Shown here piece after piece: positions 20,020 to 27,997 of a stretch of DNA of 36,344 nt. Location: positions 1 through 36,344 of the IMG/VR virus record IMGVR_UViG_3300045950_000290. One strand, written 5' to 3'. This DNA is from a virus. Every line of letters begins with the position of its first letter. The first letter of the stretch is position 1. Position numbers and translations under genes: made by a program. Under the pieces are notes generated by a model. The model was not told the DNA's origin. It did not search any database and saw only the letters and a program-made list of their open reading frames with translations.

Positions 20020-22769
20020 CTCGCGCGACGCCGATCATCAATTCATTCGTCGCCGGCGAAGTGACCGAGGAATTGGCCGCGCGCGGCGGCATCGGCCAGG
20101 ACGGCGCGCGGCTCGGCTGGTATTACGCCGCCTGCCGCAAGCTCGAAAACATGATCGTCCGCCCGCAAGGCGGCGCCCGCCGTCGCGGCGGCACCCGCTT
20201 TGTCGCCGCGGTCAAGGACGCCGCCAGCCGCACCGCCCTGGTGCCGTTCGAGTTCTCGGTCTTGCAGGCGTACAAGATCGAGCTGGGCGGGTCTTACCTG
20301 CGGTTTTTCAAGGACCGCGGGCGCATCGCGATCCCCGACGTCGCGACCGCGATCGCCAACGGCACCTTCACCGGCTCGATCGCGTCGTGGTCGAACGCGT
20401 CCAGCGGCGCCGGATCGATTTCCCACGACGCGACCAACAACCGGCTCAACCTCGTTTCCGGCGGCACCACGGCGGCCGACATCGGCGCCGCCGAACAGAC
20501 CGTCACCGTCGCCGCCGGCGACCAGGCCAAGGAACACGTTCTCGCGTTCCGCGTCCTCGGCGCCGCTGGCGACAAGGGGCTGCTCAACGTCGGCACGTCC
20601 TCGGGCGGCGGGCAGCTCGTCAACGACCGCGAGTGTCATGTCGGCTGGCACTTGGTCGCCTTCACCCCGGGCGCGGGAACCGTCTACGTCCGTTTCAAGA
20701 ACAAGGGCGACGCCAACAACGTGTTCGTCGGTTACAACAAGACCCTCCAGCTCGCCGACGTGGCGTTTCTCGACAACCAGACCCTCGAAATCGCCTCGCC
20801 GTGGGCGCAAGCGTCGCTGTTCGATTCCGACAACCTGTTCCGCATCATGCTCGCCCAATCGGCGGACATCCTCTACTTCTGGCATCCGACCGTCGCGCCC
20901 TACAAGCTCGGCCGGTCCGGGCATACCACCTGGGCGCTGACCCTATTCCCGTTCGAGGACGGCCCCTACTACGAATCGAACACCACGGCGACCACCCTCA
21001 CGCCCGGCGCCGCGACCGGCGCCAACGTGTCCTTGACCGCGTCCTCGACCGTCGGGATCAACGGCGGCGCCGGGTTCAAGTCGACCGACGTCGGCCGACT
21101 GGTCGCGGTCAAGGAGGGCTCGACCTGGGGCTGGGGCATCATCGTGTCCCACACGTCCGCGACCGTGGTCGGCGTCGACATCCGCGCGACATTCACCAAC
21201 ATCAACGCCAAGGCGACGTGGCGGCTCGGCCTCTATTCCGACACCGACGGCTGGCCGGTGACGGCGACGTTTTTCGAGGAACGGTTCAACTCCGCCGGCG
21301 CCCTCGGCATCCCCAACCGATGGGACGGCTCGGCCTCGGGCGATTTCGAGAAGTTCACGCCCGGCACCGCCGACGGCGACGCGGTCGCGTTCACCATCGC
21401 GTCCAACCGGGTCGACGCCATCCGCTGGCTGGCGCCGGCGCAGAAACTCATCATCGGCACCCAGGCCGCCTGCGCCCCGATCAAGCCGCAACTCCCCGCG
21501 GGCGGCATTTTCGCCGCCTCGGGGCCGTCCTCGGGCGCGATCACGCCGACCACGGTCGAAGTCAAGGAGCAGACCGGCAACGTGGTGCTCCACATCGACC
21601 GCCACCGGCGCGATCTGATGGAAATCGCCTTTTCGTTCGAGGCCGACGGCTACGTCGCCGAGCCCATGACCATCCGCGCCGAACACGTCAGCCGCGGCGG
21701 ATTTATCGACATGGCCTGGCAGCGGAAACCCTTCGGCGTGCTGTGGCTGATCCGCGCCGACGGCCTTCTGATAGGCTTCACCTACCTCCGCTCGCAGCAG
21801 GTGACCGCCTTCCATCGCCATCCGATCGGCGGCAACGGCATCGTCGAGGCGATCGCCTGCATCCCCGGCGCCCAGCGCGACGAATTGTGGCTGATCGTGC
21901 GGCGCACCATCAACGGCGCCACCGTCCGCTACGTCGAAATCATGGAGGATCCGCTGCCCGACGACGAACCCGACCAGATCAAGGCGTTCTACGTCGATTC
22001 CGGGCTGACCTACGACGGCGCGGTCGCGGCCACCCTCACGCCCGGCGCCGGCGCCACGGTCGCGGGAACGACCGGCGTCACCTTCACCGCCGGATCGAGC
22101 GTGTTCGCCGCCGGCGACGTCGGGCGCGAAATCCGCTATCGCGTCGCCGCCGACCCGGACGCCAATCCGCCGGTGACGGGGATCGAGGCGCGCGCCGTCA
22201 TCACCGGCTACACCTCGGGCACCGTCGTGACCGCGACCGTCACCGGCGCGTTTCCGTCTCTTTCCGCGATCGCCTCCGGCGCCTGGCGCATGAGCGTCAC
22301 CACGATTTCCGGCGCCGGCCACCTGGAAGGGGAAACGGTGCAGATTCTCGCCGACGGCGCGGTGCACGCCGAGAAAACCGTCGTCGGCGGGGCGGTGACG
22401 CTGGACAAGCCCGCGACCTACGTCCACCTCGGTCTCAAGCAGACGTCGAAGCTCATGCCGGTCCGCGTCGAGGCGGGCGCGGCCGAGGGCACCGGCCAGG
22501 GCAAGCCGACCCGCGTCGCGCGGCTGGTGGCGCGGTTTCGCCGCACCCTCGGGGCCAAGGCGGGGCCCGACGAAACCCGCCTCGACCGCATTCGTTTCCG
22601 CGAGGGAAGCGATCCGGTCGGCGTCCCGCCGCCGCTGTTCACCGGCGACAAGGAATTCCCGTTCCCCGGCACGTCGTCGCGCGAAGCCGACATCCTGTTC
22701 GTGCAGGACCAGCCGCTGCCCATGGACCTGCTCGGCATCATGCCCGTGGTGCTGAAAGGGGACGGCTGA
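20016..22769 (+). CDS. Tail tubular protein B (T7 gp12-like nozzle)
   Basis: 917 residues, ATG 20016 in an ATGA overlap. The N-terminus (INSFVAGEVTEELAARGG, then CRKLENMIVRPQGGARRRGG and TRFV) is the typical beginning of podovirus nozzle proteins. FSVLQAYKIELGGSYLRFF, the central ADILYFWHPTVAPYKLGR and the C-terminal FRRTLGAKAGPDETRLDRI...READILFVQDQPLPMDLLGI are also typical. An inserted beta domain at about 113-245 (NGTFTGSIASWS...VYVRFKNKG) looks like a carbohydrate-binding-type module found in this family. It forms the tail nozzle through which DNA leaves. Confidence 0.88.
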   Translation: MTRATPIINSFVAGEVTEELAARGGIGQDGARLGWYYAACRKLENMIVRPQGGARRRGGTRFVAAVKDAASRTALVPFEFSVLQAYKIELGGSYLRFFKDRGRIAIPDVATAIANGTFTGSIASWSNASSGAGSISHDATNNRLNLVSGGTTAADIGAAEQTVTVAAGDQAKEHVLAFRVLGAAGDKGLLNVGTSSGGGQLVNDRECHVGWHLVAFTPGAGTVYVRFKNKGDANNVFVGYNKTLQLADVAFLDNQTLEIASPWAQASLFDSDNLFRIMLAQSADILYFWHPTVAPYKLGRSGHTTWALTLFPFEDGPYYESNTTATTLTPGAATGANVSLTASSTVGINGGAGFKSTDVGRLVAVKEGSTWGWGIIVSHTSATVVGVDIRATFTNINAKATWRLGLYSDTDGWPVTATFFEERFNSAGALGIPNRWDGSASGDFEKFTPGTADGDAVAFTIASNRVDAIRWLAPAQKLIIGTQAACAPIKPQLPAGGIFAASGPSSGAITPTTVEVKEQTGNVVLHIDRHRRDLMEIAFSFEADGYVAEPMTIRAEHVSRGGFIDMAWQRKPFGVLWLIRADGLLIGFTYLRSQQVTAFHRHPIGGNGIVEAIACIPGAQRDELWLIVRRTINGATVRYVEIMEDPLPDDEPDQIKAFYVDSGLTYDGAVAATLTPGAGATVAGTTGVTFTAGSSVFAAGDVGREIRYRVAADPDANPPVTGIEARAVITGYTSGTVVTATVTGAFPSLSAIASGAWRMSVTTISGAGHLEGETVQILADGAVHAEKTVVGGAVTLDKPATYVHLGLKQTSKLMPVRVEAGAAEGTGQGKPTRVARLVARFRRTLGAKAGPDETRLDRIRFREGSDPVGVPPPLFTGDKEFPFPGTSSREADILFVQDQPLPMDLLGIMPVVLKGDG

Positions 22770-23353
22770 TGACCGCGAGCAGGATCGTTTTCACCCCCTA
22801 CCGGCCGGAACACTACGCCGCGCTCCGACCCCAGCCGTCGCAGATGGACTTCGCGCCGACGGAACGGCCCGCCGACTACGCCGCCGCCCTCGGCCTCGGC
22901 GGTTTCACGACCACGGCGGTCGAATATTTCGCGCCTTCGTCGCCGCGGGCGGATTCGCCCTCGCGCGCCGGCCGCGCCTTTCCCATGAAAGCCCGCATCC
23001 TCGGCCTCGCCGGCATCCTGCCGCAAGGGGCGGGAAGGGCCGTCGCCTGGGCGATCCTCGCCGACCGGCCCGGGCGCCATTTCCTCGCCATGACCCGCCG
23101 CGCCAAACGCGGCGTCGATATGGCGCTGGAAACCTACGAGCGCATCGAAACCTACGTCGACGCCGAATGGCCGGCGGCGGTCATGTGGGCGCGCGCCCTC
23201 GGCTTCGAGCCGGAACGCCGCGCGCGGCGCTTCGCCCACGGCCGCGACGCGATCGTGTTCGTGAGGTTCGCGGAGGAACGGACACGGGAAAATTCGTCCG
23301 CCGAGGCCTCCGGCGGGCCCGTGCCGTCCCAATTAAAGGAACACGCCGCATGA
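22769..23353 (+). CDS. Phage GNAT-like / gp13-type protein
   Basis: 194 residues, ATG 22769 sharing one base with the previous stop (TGATG). Residues 70-170 contain a GNAT-like order of elements: ILGLAGILPQGAGRAVAWAIL (strands), RRAKRGVDMALETYERI (long helix) and WARALGFEPERRARRF (the typical LGF turn and last strand). The acetyl-CoA pyrophosphate loop is not well formed. GNAT-like proteins of the gp13 type are common between nozzle and ejection protein genes and are thought to have structural rather than enzymatic roles. Confidence 0.7.
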   Translation: MTASRIVFTPYRPEHYAALRPQPSQMDFAPTERPADYAAALGLGGFTTTAVEYFAPSSPRADSPSRAGRAFPMKARILGLAGILPQGAGRAVAWAILADRPGRHFLAMTRRAKRGVDMALETYERIETYVDAEWPAAVMWARALGFEPERRARRFAHGRDAIVFVRFAEERTRENSSAEASGGPVPSQLKEHAA

Positions 23354-23847
23354 GCGGATACGAAGGCCCGCTTTTGGCCGCGTCCCTGGGCTTGCAGGCG
23401 GTCGGCTTCGTCGCCCAAGGGGCGCAGGCCAAGGCCGCCGCCGATTACAACGCGCGGGTCGCGGAAAACGCCGCCGTCGCCGAACGGCAGCGGGCGGAGG
23501 TCGAGGTCGGCCGTCACCGCCGCCGCGCGCAACTCCTGCTGTCCTCGCAGCGCGCCGCCGCCGGCGCGTCCGGCGTGCAGTTCGAGGGCTCTCCCCTGCT
23601 GGTGATGGCCGAAAGCGCGGCCGAGGCCGAATACGACGCGCAGCTCATCCGCTACGGCGGCGAAACGCGCGCCACCAACCTTTACGCCCAGGCGGCGGCC
23701 GAGCGGATGCAGGGCCGCGCCGCGCGCATCGGCTCCTATTTCGGCGCGGCGAGTTCGCTGTTGAAGGCGGGGGCGGCGGCGTCCGGCAAGAGCGGCGGCA
23801 ACAAGATCCTGCTCGGCGATTCGAATTTCGATTCGGAGTACGCATGA
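23350..23847 (+). CDS. Internal virion protein, T7 gp14-like
   Basis: 165 residues, ATG 23350 in an ATGA overlap. Residues 1-30 include a hydrophobic segment (PLLAASLGLQAVGFVAQGAQ). A long helix follows with AADYNARVAENAAVAERQRAE and RHRRRAQLLLSSQRAAAGAS, then GVQFEGSPLLVMAESAAEAEYDAQLIRYGG. This is the usual pattern of gp14-type ejection proteins, which insert in the outer membrane as the first part of the DNA ejection channel. It begins the ejection block 23350-30550. Confidence 0.8.
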   Translation: MSGYEGPLLAASLGLQAVGFVAQGAQAKAAADYNARVAENAAVAERQRAEVEVGRHRRRAQLLLSSQRAAAGASGVQFEGSPLLVMAESAAEAEYDAQLIRYGGETRATNLYAQAAAERMQGRAARIGSYFGAASSLLKAGAAASGKSGGNKILLGDSNFDSEYA

Positions 23848-25895
23848 AAATCCCCGCCTACCGCTCGCAGGTCGAGGTGCCCGACGCCGGGCGGGGCTTG
23901 CCGCGCCTCGATCCGTCGGCCGCCGCCCGCGCCGGCGCCGGCCTGATCCAGGCGGCGGCGACGGCCGCCGACGCGGCGCAGATTCTCCGCCGCTCGAACG
24001 AGCACGCCGCCGCCCAGGAAGCCGCCCGCGCCGCCGCCGAGGCGCGTTCCGACTGGCTCGCGCGCCACGACGCCCTGCAGAACGAGGCGCCCGCGGGCGC
24101 GCCCGAGTTCACCCGCCGGGTGATGGAGGAATTCGACCGCGACCGGCAGAAACGGATCGAGGCCGTTTCGCCGCTCGCGCGCGATTATCTCGGCGTCGCG
24201 CTCGCCAAGGTCGGCCTCGCCCTCAAGGCCAAATCCATGGCGTTCGAGAGCGCGTCGCGGCTCGGCCAGCAGCTCCGCGACATCGACACCACCTTGAACG
24301 TCGAGATCAATTCGGTGCGCGCCGACGAGACGCAGTTCGACGCCGCCTACGCCAACGGCATGGCGGCGATCGCGGCCGCGCAAATCGACGCCGACAACAA
24401 GGCCAAGGTCGGCAAGGCCTTCGAGCGCGGCCTGGCGCGCGCCGTGTTCCGGGGCGCGATCGAGCGCGATCCGGCGGGCGCGCGCAAGCGCCTCGAAGCG
24501 GGCGAATTCGCGGGCGCCTTGCAGGAAGGCGACTACGATACCCTGCTCAACCAGGCGACCGCGCGGGCCGAACACCTGCGCGCGCTCGAGGCGGCCGAGG
24601 TCAAGTCGCTCGCGCGCGACCATATCGCCTCGATCCAGGAAACCGGCGAGGGGCTCAAGGGCGTGGTCGAGCGCGCCAAGGCGTCGTTTTCGCCGGCGGC
24701 CTTCGCCGAGCTGCTCAAGGCCGAGAAGTTCGCGCGCGACTACCACGCCGCCGCGATCGGGATCAATTTCGCGCCGCCCGACGCCATCGCCGCGACCGTC
24801 GCCCAATTCAAGCCCGCGCCCGGCTCGGACGGCTACGCCGACCGGCTGCGCCTGTACGAGGGGCTGGCGCGCCGCGCCGACCAGATCCTGAAATTCCGCG
24901 ACAAGGACCCGGCCGGCTACGCCATGACCTCGCCCGACGTGCGCGCGGCCTTCGAGCGCGCCGCCGCCGACCCGGCGGCCTACGAGCGCGCGCTGACCGC
25001 GCGCGTCGAGTTCCAGCAATCCATGGGCGCGGCGCCGAAAGTTCTTTCGGAAGCCGAAGCCAACGACGCCGCCGCCCGCGTCCTCGCGCTGCCCGCCGCC
25101 GAACGGGCGTCGGCGATGGGCCAGCTCATGGCCGGCTACGGCCGGCACGCCGCCCGCGCCCTCGGCCAGCTCGCCGAAGCGGGCCTCGACGCCCGCCACC
25201 AGGTGCTCGCGACGCTCGCCGGCGACCCGGTCGCGTCGGCGAAAATGGCGACCGCCATCGGCCTCGGCCACAAGGAACTCGCCGCCAACATTCCCGAGGA
25301 CGAGCGGAAGGCCGTCCACGAAACCCTGGCCGCCGACCTGGCGGCGTTCCGCCGCGTGTTCGAATGGTCGGATCCGTCGGGCGGCGCCGCGCCCGCGTTC
25401 AACAACATCGTCGCCGCGATCCGCGACCTGGCGCTGGTCGACGTGCGCGCCGGCGTTTCGGCCCAGGCCGCCGCCCGCGCCGCCGCCGAAGGCGTGATCG
25501 GGTCGCGCTACCACGTCATCGAATCGCGGCGCGTCAAGGCTTACGCGCCGAAGGCGATCGCGGGCGAGGTCATCGACCCGGGCGCGGTCGAAACGGCGGC
25601 GGCGGAACTGCTGACCGAGGAAAAAATACGCGCCTTCGAGCCGCTGCCGTTCGAGGACGGCGGCGGCGACGAACTCCTCGCGCGCGAGCGCACGGTGCGC
25701 GCGGCCGTGAACTCCGGCTTTTGGGCGACCGATTCGACCGGCGAAGGCATGGTGCTGATGGTGCCGTTCCGGGGCGGCGCCGCGCTGCCGTTGCTCGACA
25801 AGGCGCGGCGGCCCTACCGGCTCGCGTTCGCGGACACCAACGACATCCGCGAACGGATCGAGGCGGAGGAACGGGGGCGCGTGGCGGCGCCATGA
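23844..25895 (+). CDS. Internal virion protein, gp15-like
   Basis: 683 residues, ATG 23844 (ATGA overlap). Almost entirely helical and Ala-rich, starting IPAYRSQVEVPDAG as is usual in this family. It has many Arg/Glu helices and a C-terminal mixed region (FWATDSTGEGMVLMVPFRGG, then LPLLDKARRPYRL). In T7 the gp15 protein spans the periplasm as part of the ejection tube. Size, composition and position between gp14- and gp16-like genes support the call. No enzyme domain is seen. Confidence 0.72.
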   Translation: MKIPAYRSQVEVPDAGRGLPRLDPSAAARAGAGLIQAAATAADAAQILRRSNEHAAAQEAARAAAEARSDWLARHDALQNEAPAGAPEFTRRVMEEFDRDRQKRIEAVSPLARDYLGVALAKVGLALKAKSMAFESASRLGQQLRDIDTTLNVEINSVRADETQFDAAYANGMAAIAAAQIDADNKAKVGKAFERGLARAVFRGAIERDPAGARKRLEAGEFAGALQEGDYDTLLNQATARAEHLRALEAAEVKSLARDHIASIQETGEGLKGVVERAKASFSPAAFAELLKAEKFARDYHAAAIGINFAPPDAIAATVAQFKPAPGSDGYADRLRLYEGLARRADQILKFRDKDPAGYAMTSPDVRAAFERAAADPAAYERALTARVEFQQSMGAAPKVLSEAEANDAAARVLALPAAERASAMGQLMAGYGRHAARALGQLAEAGLDARHQVLATLAGDPVASAKMATAIGLGHKELAANIPEDERKAVHETLAADLAAFRRVFEWSDPSGGAAPAFNNIVAAIRDLALVDVRAGVSAQAAARAAAEGVIGSRYHVIESRRVKAYAPKAIAGEVIDPGAVETAAAELLTEEKIRAFEPLPFEDGGGDELLARERTVRAAVNSGFWATDSTGEGMVLMVPFRGGAALPLLDKARRPYRLAFADTNDIRERIEAEERGRVAAP

Positions 25896-27988
25896 CCTGG
25901 CTCACCCGCGAATTGCCCGACAACGAACCGCTCCGCCGTTTCGGCGGCGCGCGGCTGCCGGCGACCTTGGGCGAATCGGTTTCGGCCGCGTTCGACGATC
26001 CGACCTTGAGCCCGTCGACCTTGATCGCCCGGCAGATGGCCCTCGCCGCCGCGGCGGGCGCCCCGCCGCCGGACGACCTCGGGTTTTTCACGGTCGGCGC
26101 GCCGGCCGCGCCGGAGCCGTCGCCGCTGGTCGCGGCCGAGGACTTGAACCGCGAATTCGGCGCCCTCGGCCTTTCCTTCGACCGGCCGACCCGGCGCGCG
26201 GTCGCGGAGCTGCTGGCCGAAGGCAAGCGCAGCGAGCGCCTGCGCGCCGACATCGTCGCGCGCGGGCCGCAAGGGTTCTTTCCCGGCGCGGCGCGGCTCG
26301 GCGCGTCCTTCCTCGCCGCCGCGCTCGATCCCTTGAACGTCGCCTCGGCGTTCGTGCCGGTGGTGTCGCAAGCGCGCTTCGCCGGGTTCGTCGCGCGCCA
26401 CGGCGTCACCGGCGCGCGCCTCGCGCGCGGCGCGATCGAGGGCACGGCCGGCAACCTGATGGTCGAGCCGTTCGTGTTCGGCCTGACCTCCGCCCAGCGG
26501 CTCGATTACACCATGGCCGACGCCCTGGTGAACGTGGCCTTCGGCGGCCTGCTCGGCGCCGGCCTGCACGCCGGATTGGGCCGGATCGGCGACTGGCTCG
26601 ACCGCCGCCCGCCCGAAACGCGGGAAGCCGCCCTGCGATCCGCCGTCGCCCAGGCGGCGAGCGGGCGGGCGGTGGACGTCGATCCGATCCTGCGCGCGGA
26701 AGAAGCGGATTTGGCCCGCGCCTACGACGACGTGCGCGACCGCCCGATGGGGTTTGCCGACGATCCCTTGGTCCATATCACCCCCGCCGCCATCGAGAGC
26801 ACGATCATCGCCCGCGGCGGCTGGAAGAGCCTCGGCGACGCCGAGGTCGACGGCGCCGGCTGGGGGATGGTCAAGTTCATATGGCGTCACGGCGAAAAAT
26901 CTTCCAAGGCGCCGAACAAGCGCGTCACCCGCGACGACGTTATCGCGTTTCCGGCCATCATCCGCGAATACGAACCGACGCGGGTTCTCGATCAACGCGA
27001 ATGGGTGGTCGCGCGTCCCGACGGCGAGCGGGTGTTGTACGTGGATTCCCCCGTCGCCGGCCGTGAAGGCCGCCGCGTCGTCACCATTTATGTGCTGGAC
27101 GATCCCGGGGCGAGACAACTCTCCCCAAAAAGAAAAGCCGGCGCCGCTGGGTCTCCCGAAAGAGATTTTGCAGTCCCTTCCGGGGATACCGCGCGGGCGC
27201 CTTATGATCGGCGGCCCGGCGGCCAGCAGCAACCGGCCGAAAATATTGTAGGCCGGCCGAAGGGGATTTTCAATGCGCCCGCCGCCGCGCCCGCCGAACT
27301 GCCGCCGGCGGGGCGCGTCCTCGAAAACTACACCCTGCGCGAAGGCGACAAGCCCCACGTCCAGGCGGTCGCCGACGACGTGCTCATGTCCGATTCCGGC
27401 CACCGGCTCGCGGTCGACGATCCCTACGGCCCGGGCTCGACCGTGATCGCCGTGCCCGCCACCTCGCCGGCGTGGTTTCGGGACGCGAACAAGCGGCTGA
27501 AAGCGGCCGGCGACCCGCCCATGACCCGCGCGCTCGTCGAAACCGCCGCGCGCAAGCTGCTCGCGGGCGAGCCGTTGCACGCCGCCGAGGCCCGCGCCGC
27601 GGCCGAGCTGCTCGCCGCCGCGCGCGATCGCCGCCTAGCCGAGGCGCGCGACATGGCGCAATTCCGCGCCGACCGCGAGGCCCGCGCCGCCCGGGCGGAA
27701 AGCGAAAGCCTCGCCGCCGTCGCCCGGCGCGAGGCCGAATTCGACGCGCTCGCCGACCGCGACGCCGCCCAGGCCGCCCGCGCCGAGGCCGATCCGCCGA
27801 AAACCGGCGACGAATCGGCGGCGGTCGAACTGGATCACATCGCGGCGCGGATCGAGGGCTACCGCGCCGAAGGCGCGCTCGACGCGCGCGCCGAAAGGGA
27901 ACTCGCGGGCCTGGCCGCCCTCGACGGCGAGGCCGGCGCCTTGGGCCGCGCCGCCGCCGCCGCCGCCGACTGTCTCACCCGGATCTAG
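25892..27988 (+). CDS. Extra ejection-type protein with nuclease-like (PBECR-type) insert
   Basis: 698 residues, ATG 25892 (ATGA overlap). Residues 1-285 are helical with amphipathic/hydrophobic parts (FPGAARLGASFLAAALDPL, ADALVNVAFGGLLGAGLHAG) as in ejection proteins. Residues about 290-407 differ: WGMVKFIWRHGEKS, RVTRDDVIAFPAIIREYEP, REWVVARPDGERVLYVDS and RRVVTIYVLDDPG. These resemble the barnase-EndoU-ColicinE5/D-RelE-like nuclease domains (PBECR) found in phage polyvalent and MuF-like proteins. A linker rich in Gly, Pro and Gln (RRPGGQQQPAENI) follows, with weaker GC bias around 27110-27270. The rest (440-698) is charged helices. A toxin or RNase delivered with DNA is inferred. Confidence 0.65.
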   Translation: MTWLTRELPDNEPLRRFGGARLPATLGESVSAAFDDPTLSPSTLIARQMALAAAAGAPPPDDLGFFTVGAPAAPEPSPLVAAEDLNREFGALGLSFDRPTRRAVAELLAEGKRSERLRADIVARGPQGFFPGAARLGASFLAAALDPLNVASAFVPVVSQARFAGFVARHGVTGARLARGAIEGTAGNLMVEPFVFGLTSAQRLDYTMADALVNVAFGGLLGAGLHAGLGRIGDWLDRRPPETREAALRSAVAQAASGRAVDVDPILRAEEADLARAYDDVRDRPMGFADDPLVHITPAAIESTIIARGGWKSLGDAEVDGAGWGMVKFIWRHGEKSSKAPNKRVTRDDVIAFPAIIREYEPTRVLDQREWVVARPDGERVLYVDSPVAGREGRRVVTIYVLDDPGARQLSPKRKAGAAGSPERDFAVPSGDTARAPYDRRPGGQQQPAENIVGRPKGIFNAPAAAPAELPPAGRVLENYTLREGDKPHVQAVADDVLMSDSGHRLAVDDPYGPGSTVIAVPATSPAWFRDANKRLKAAGDPPMTRALVETAARKLLAGEPLHAAEARAAAELLAAARDRRLAEARDMAQFRADREARAARAESESLAAVARREAEFDALADRDAAQAARAEADPPKTGDESAAVELDHIAARIEGYRAEGALDARAERELAGLAALDGEAGALGRAAAAAADCLTRI

Positions 27989-27997
27989 GAGAACGCC

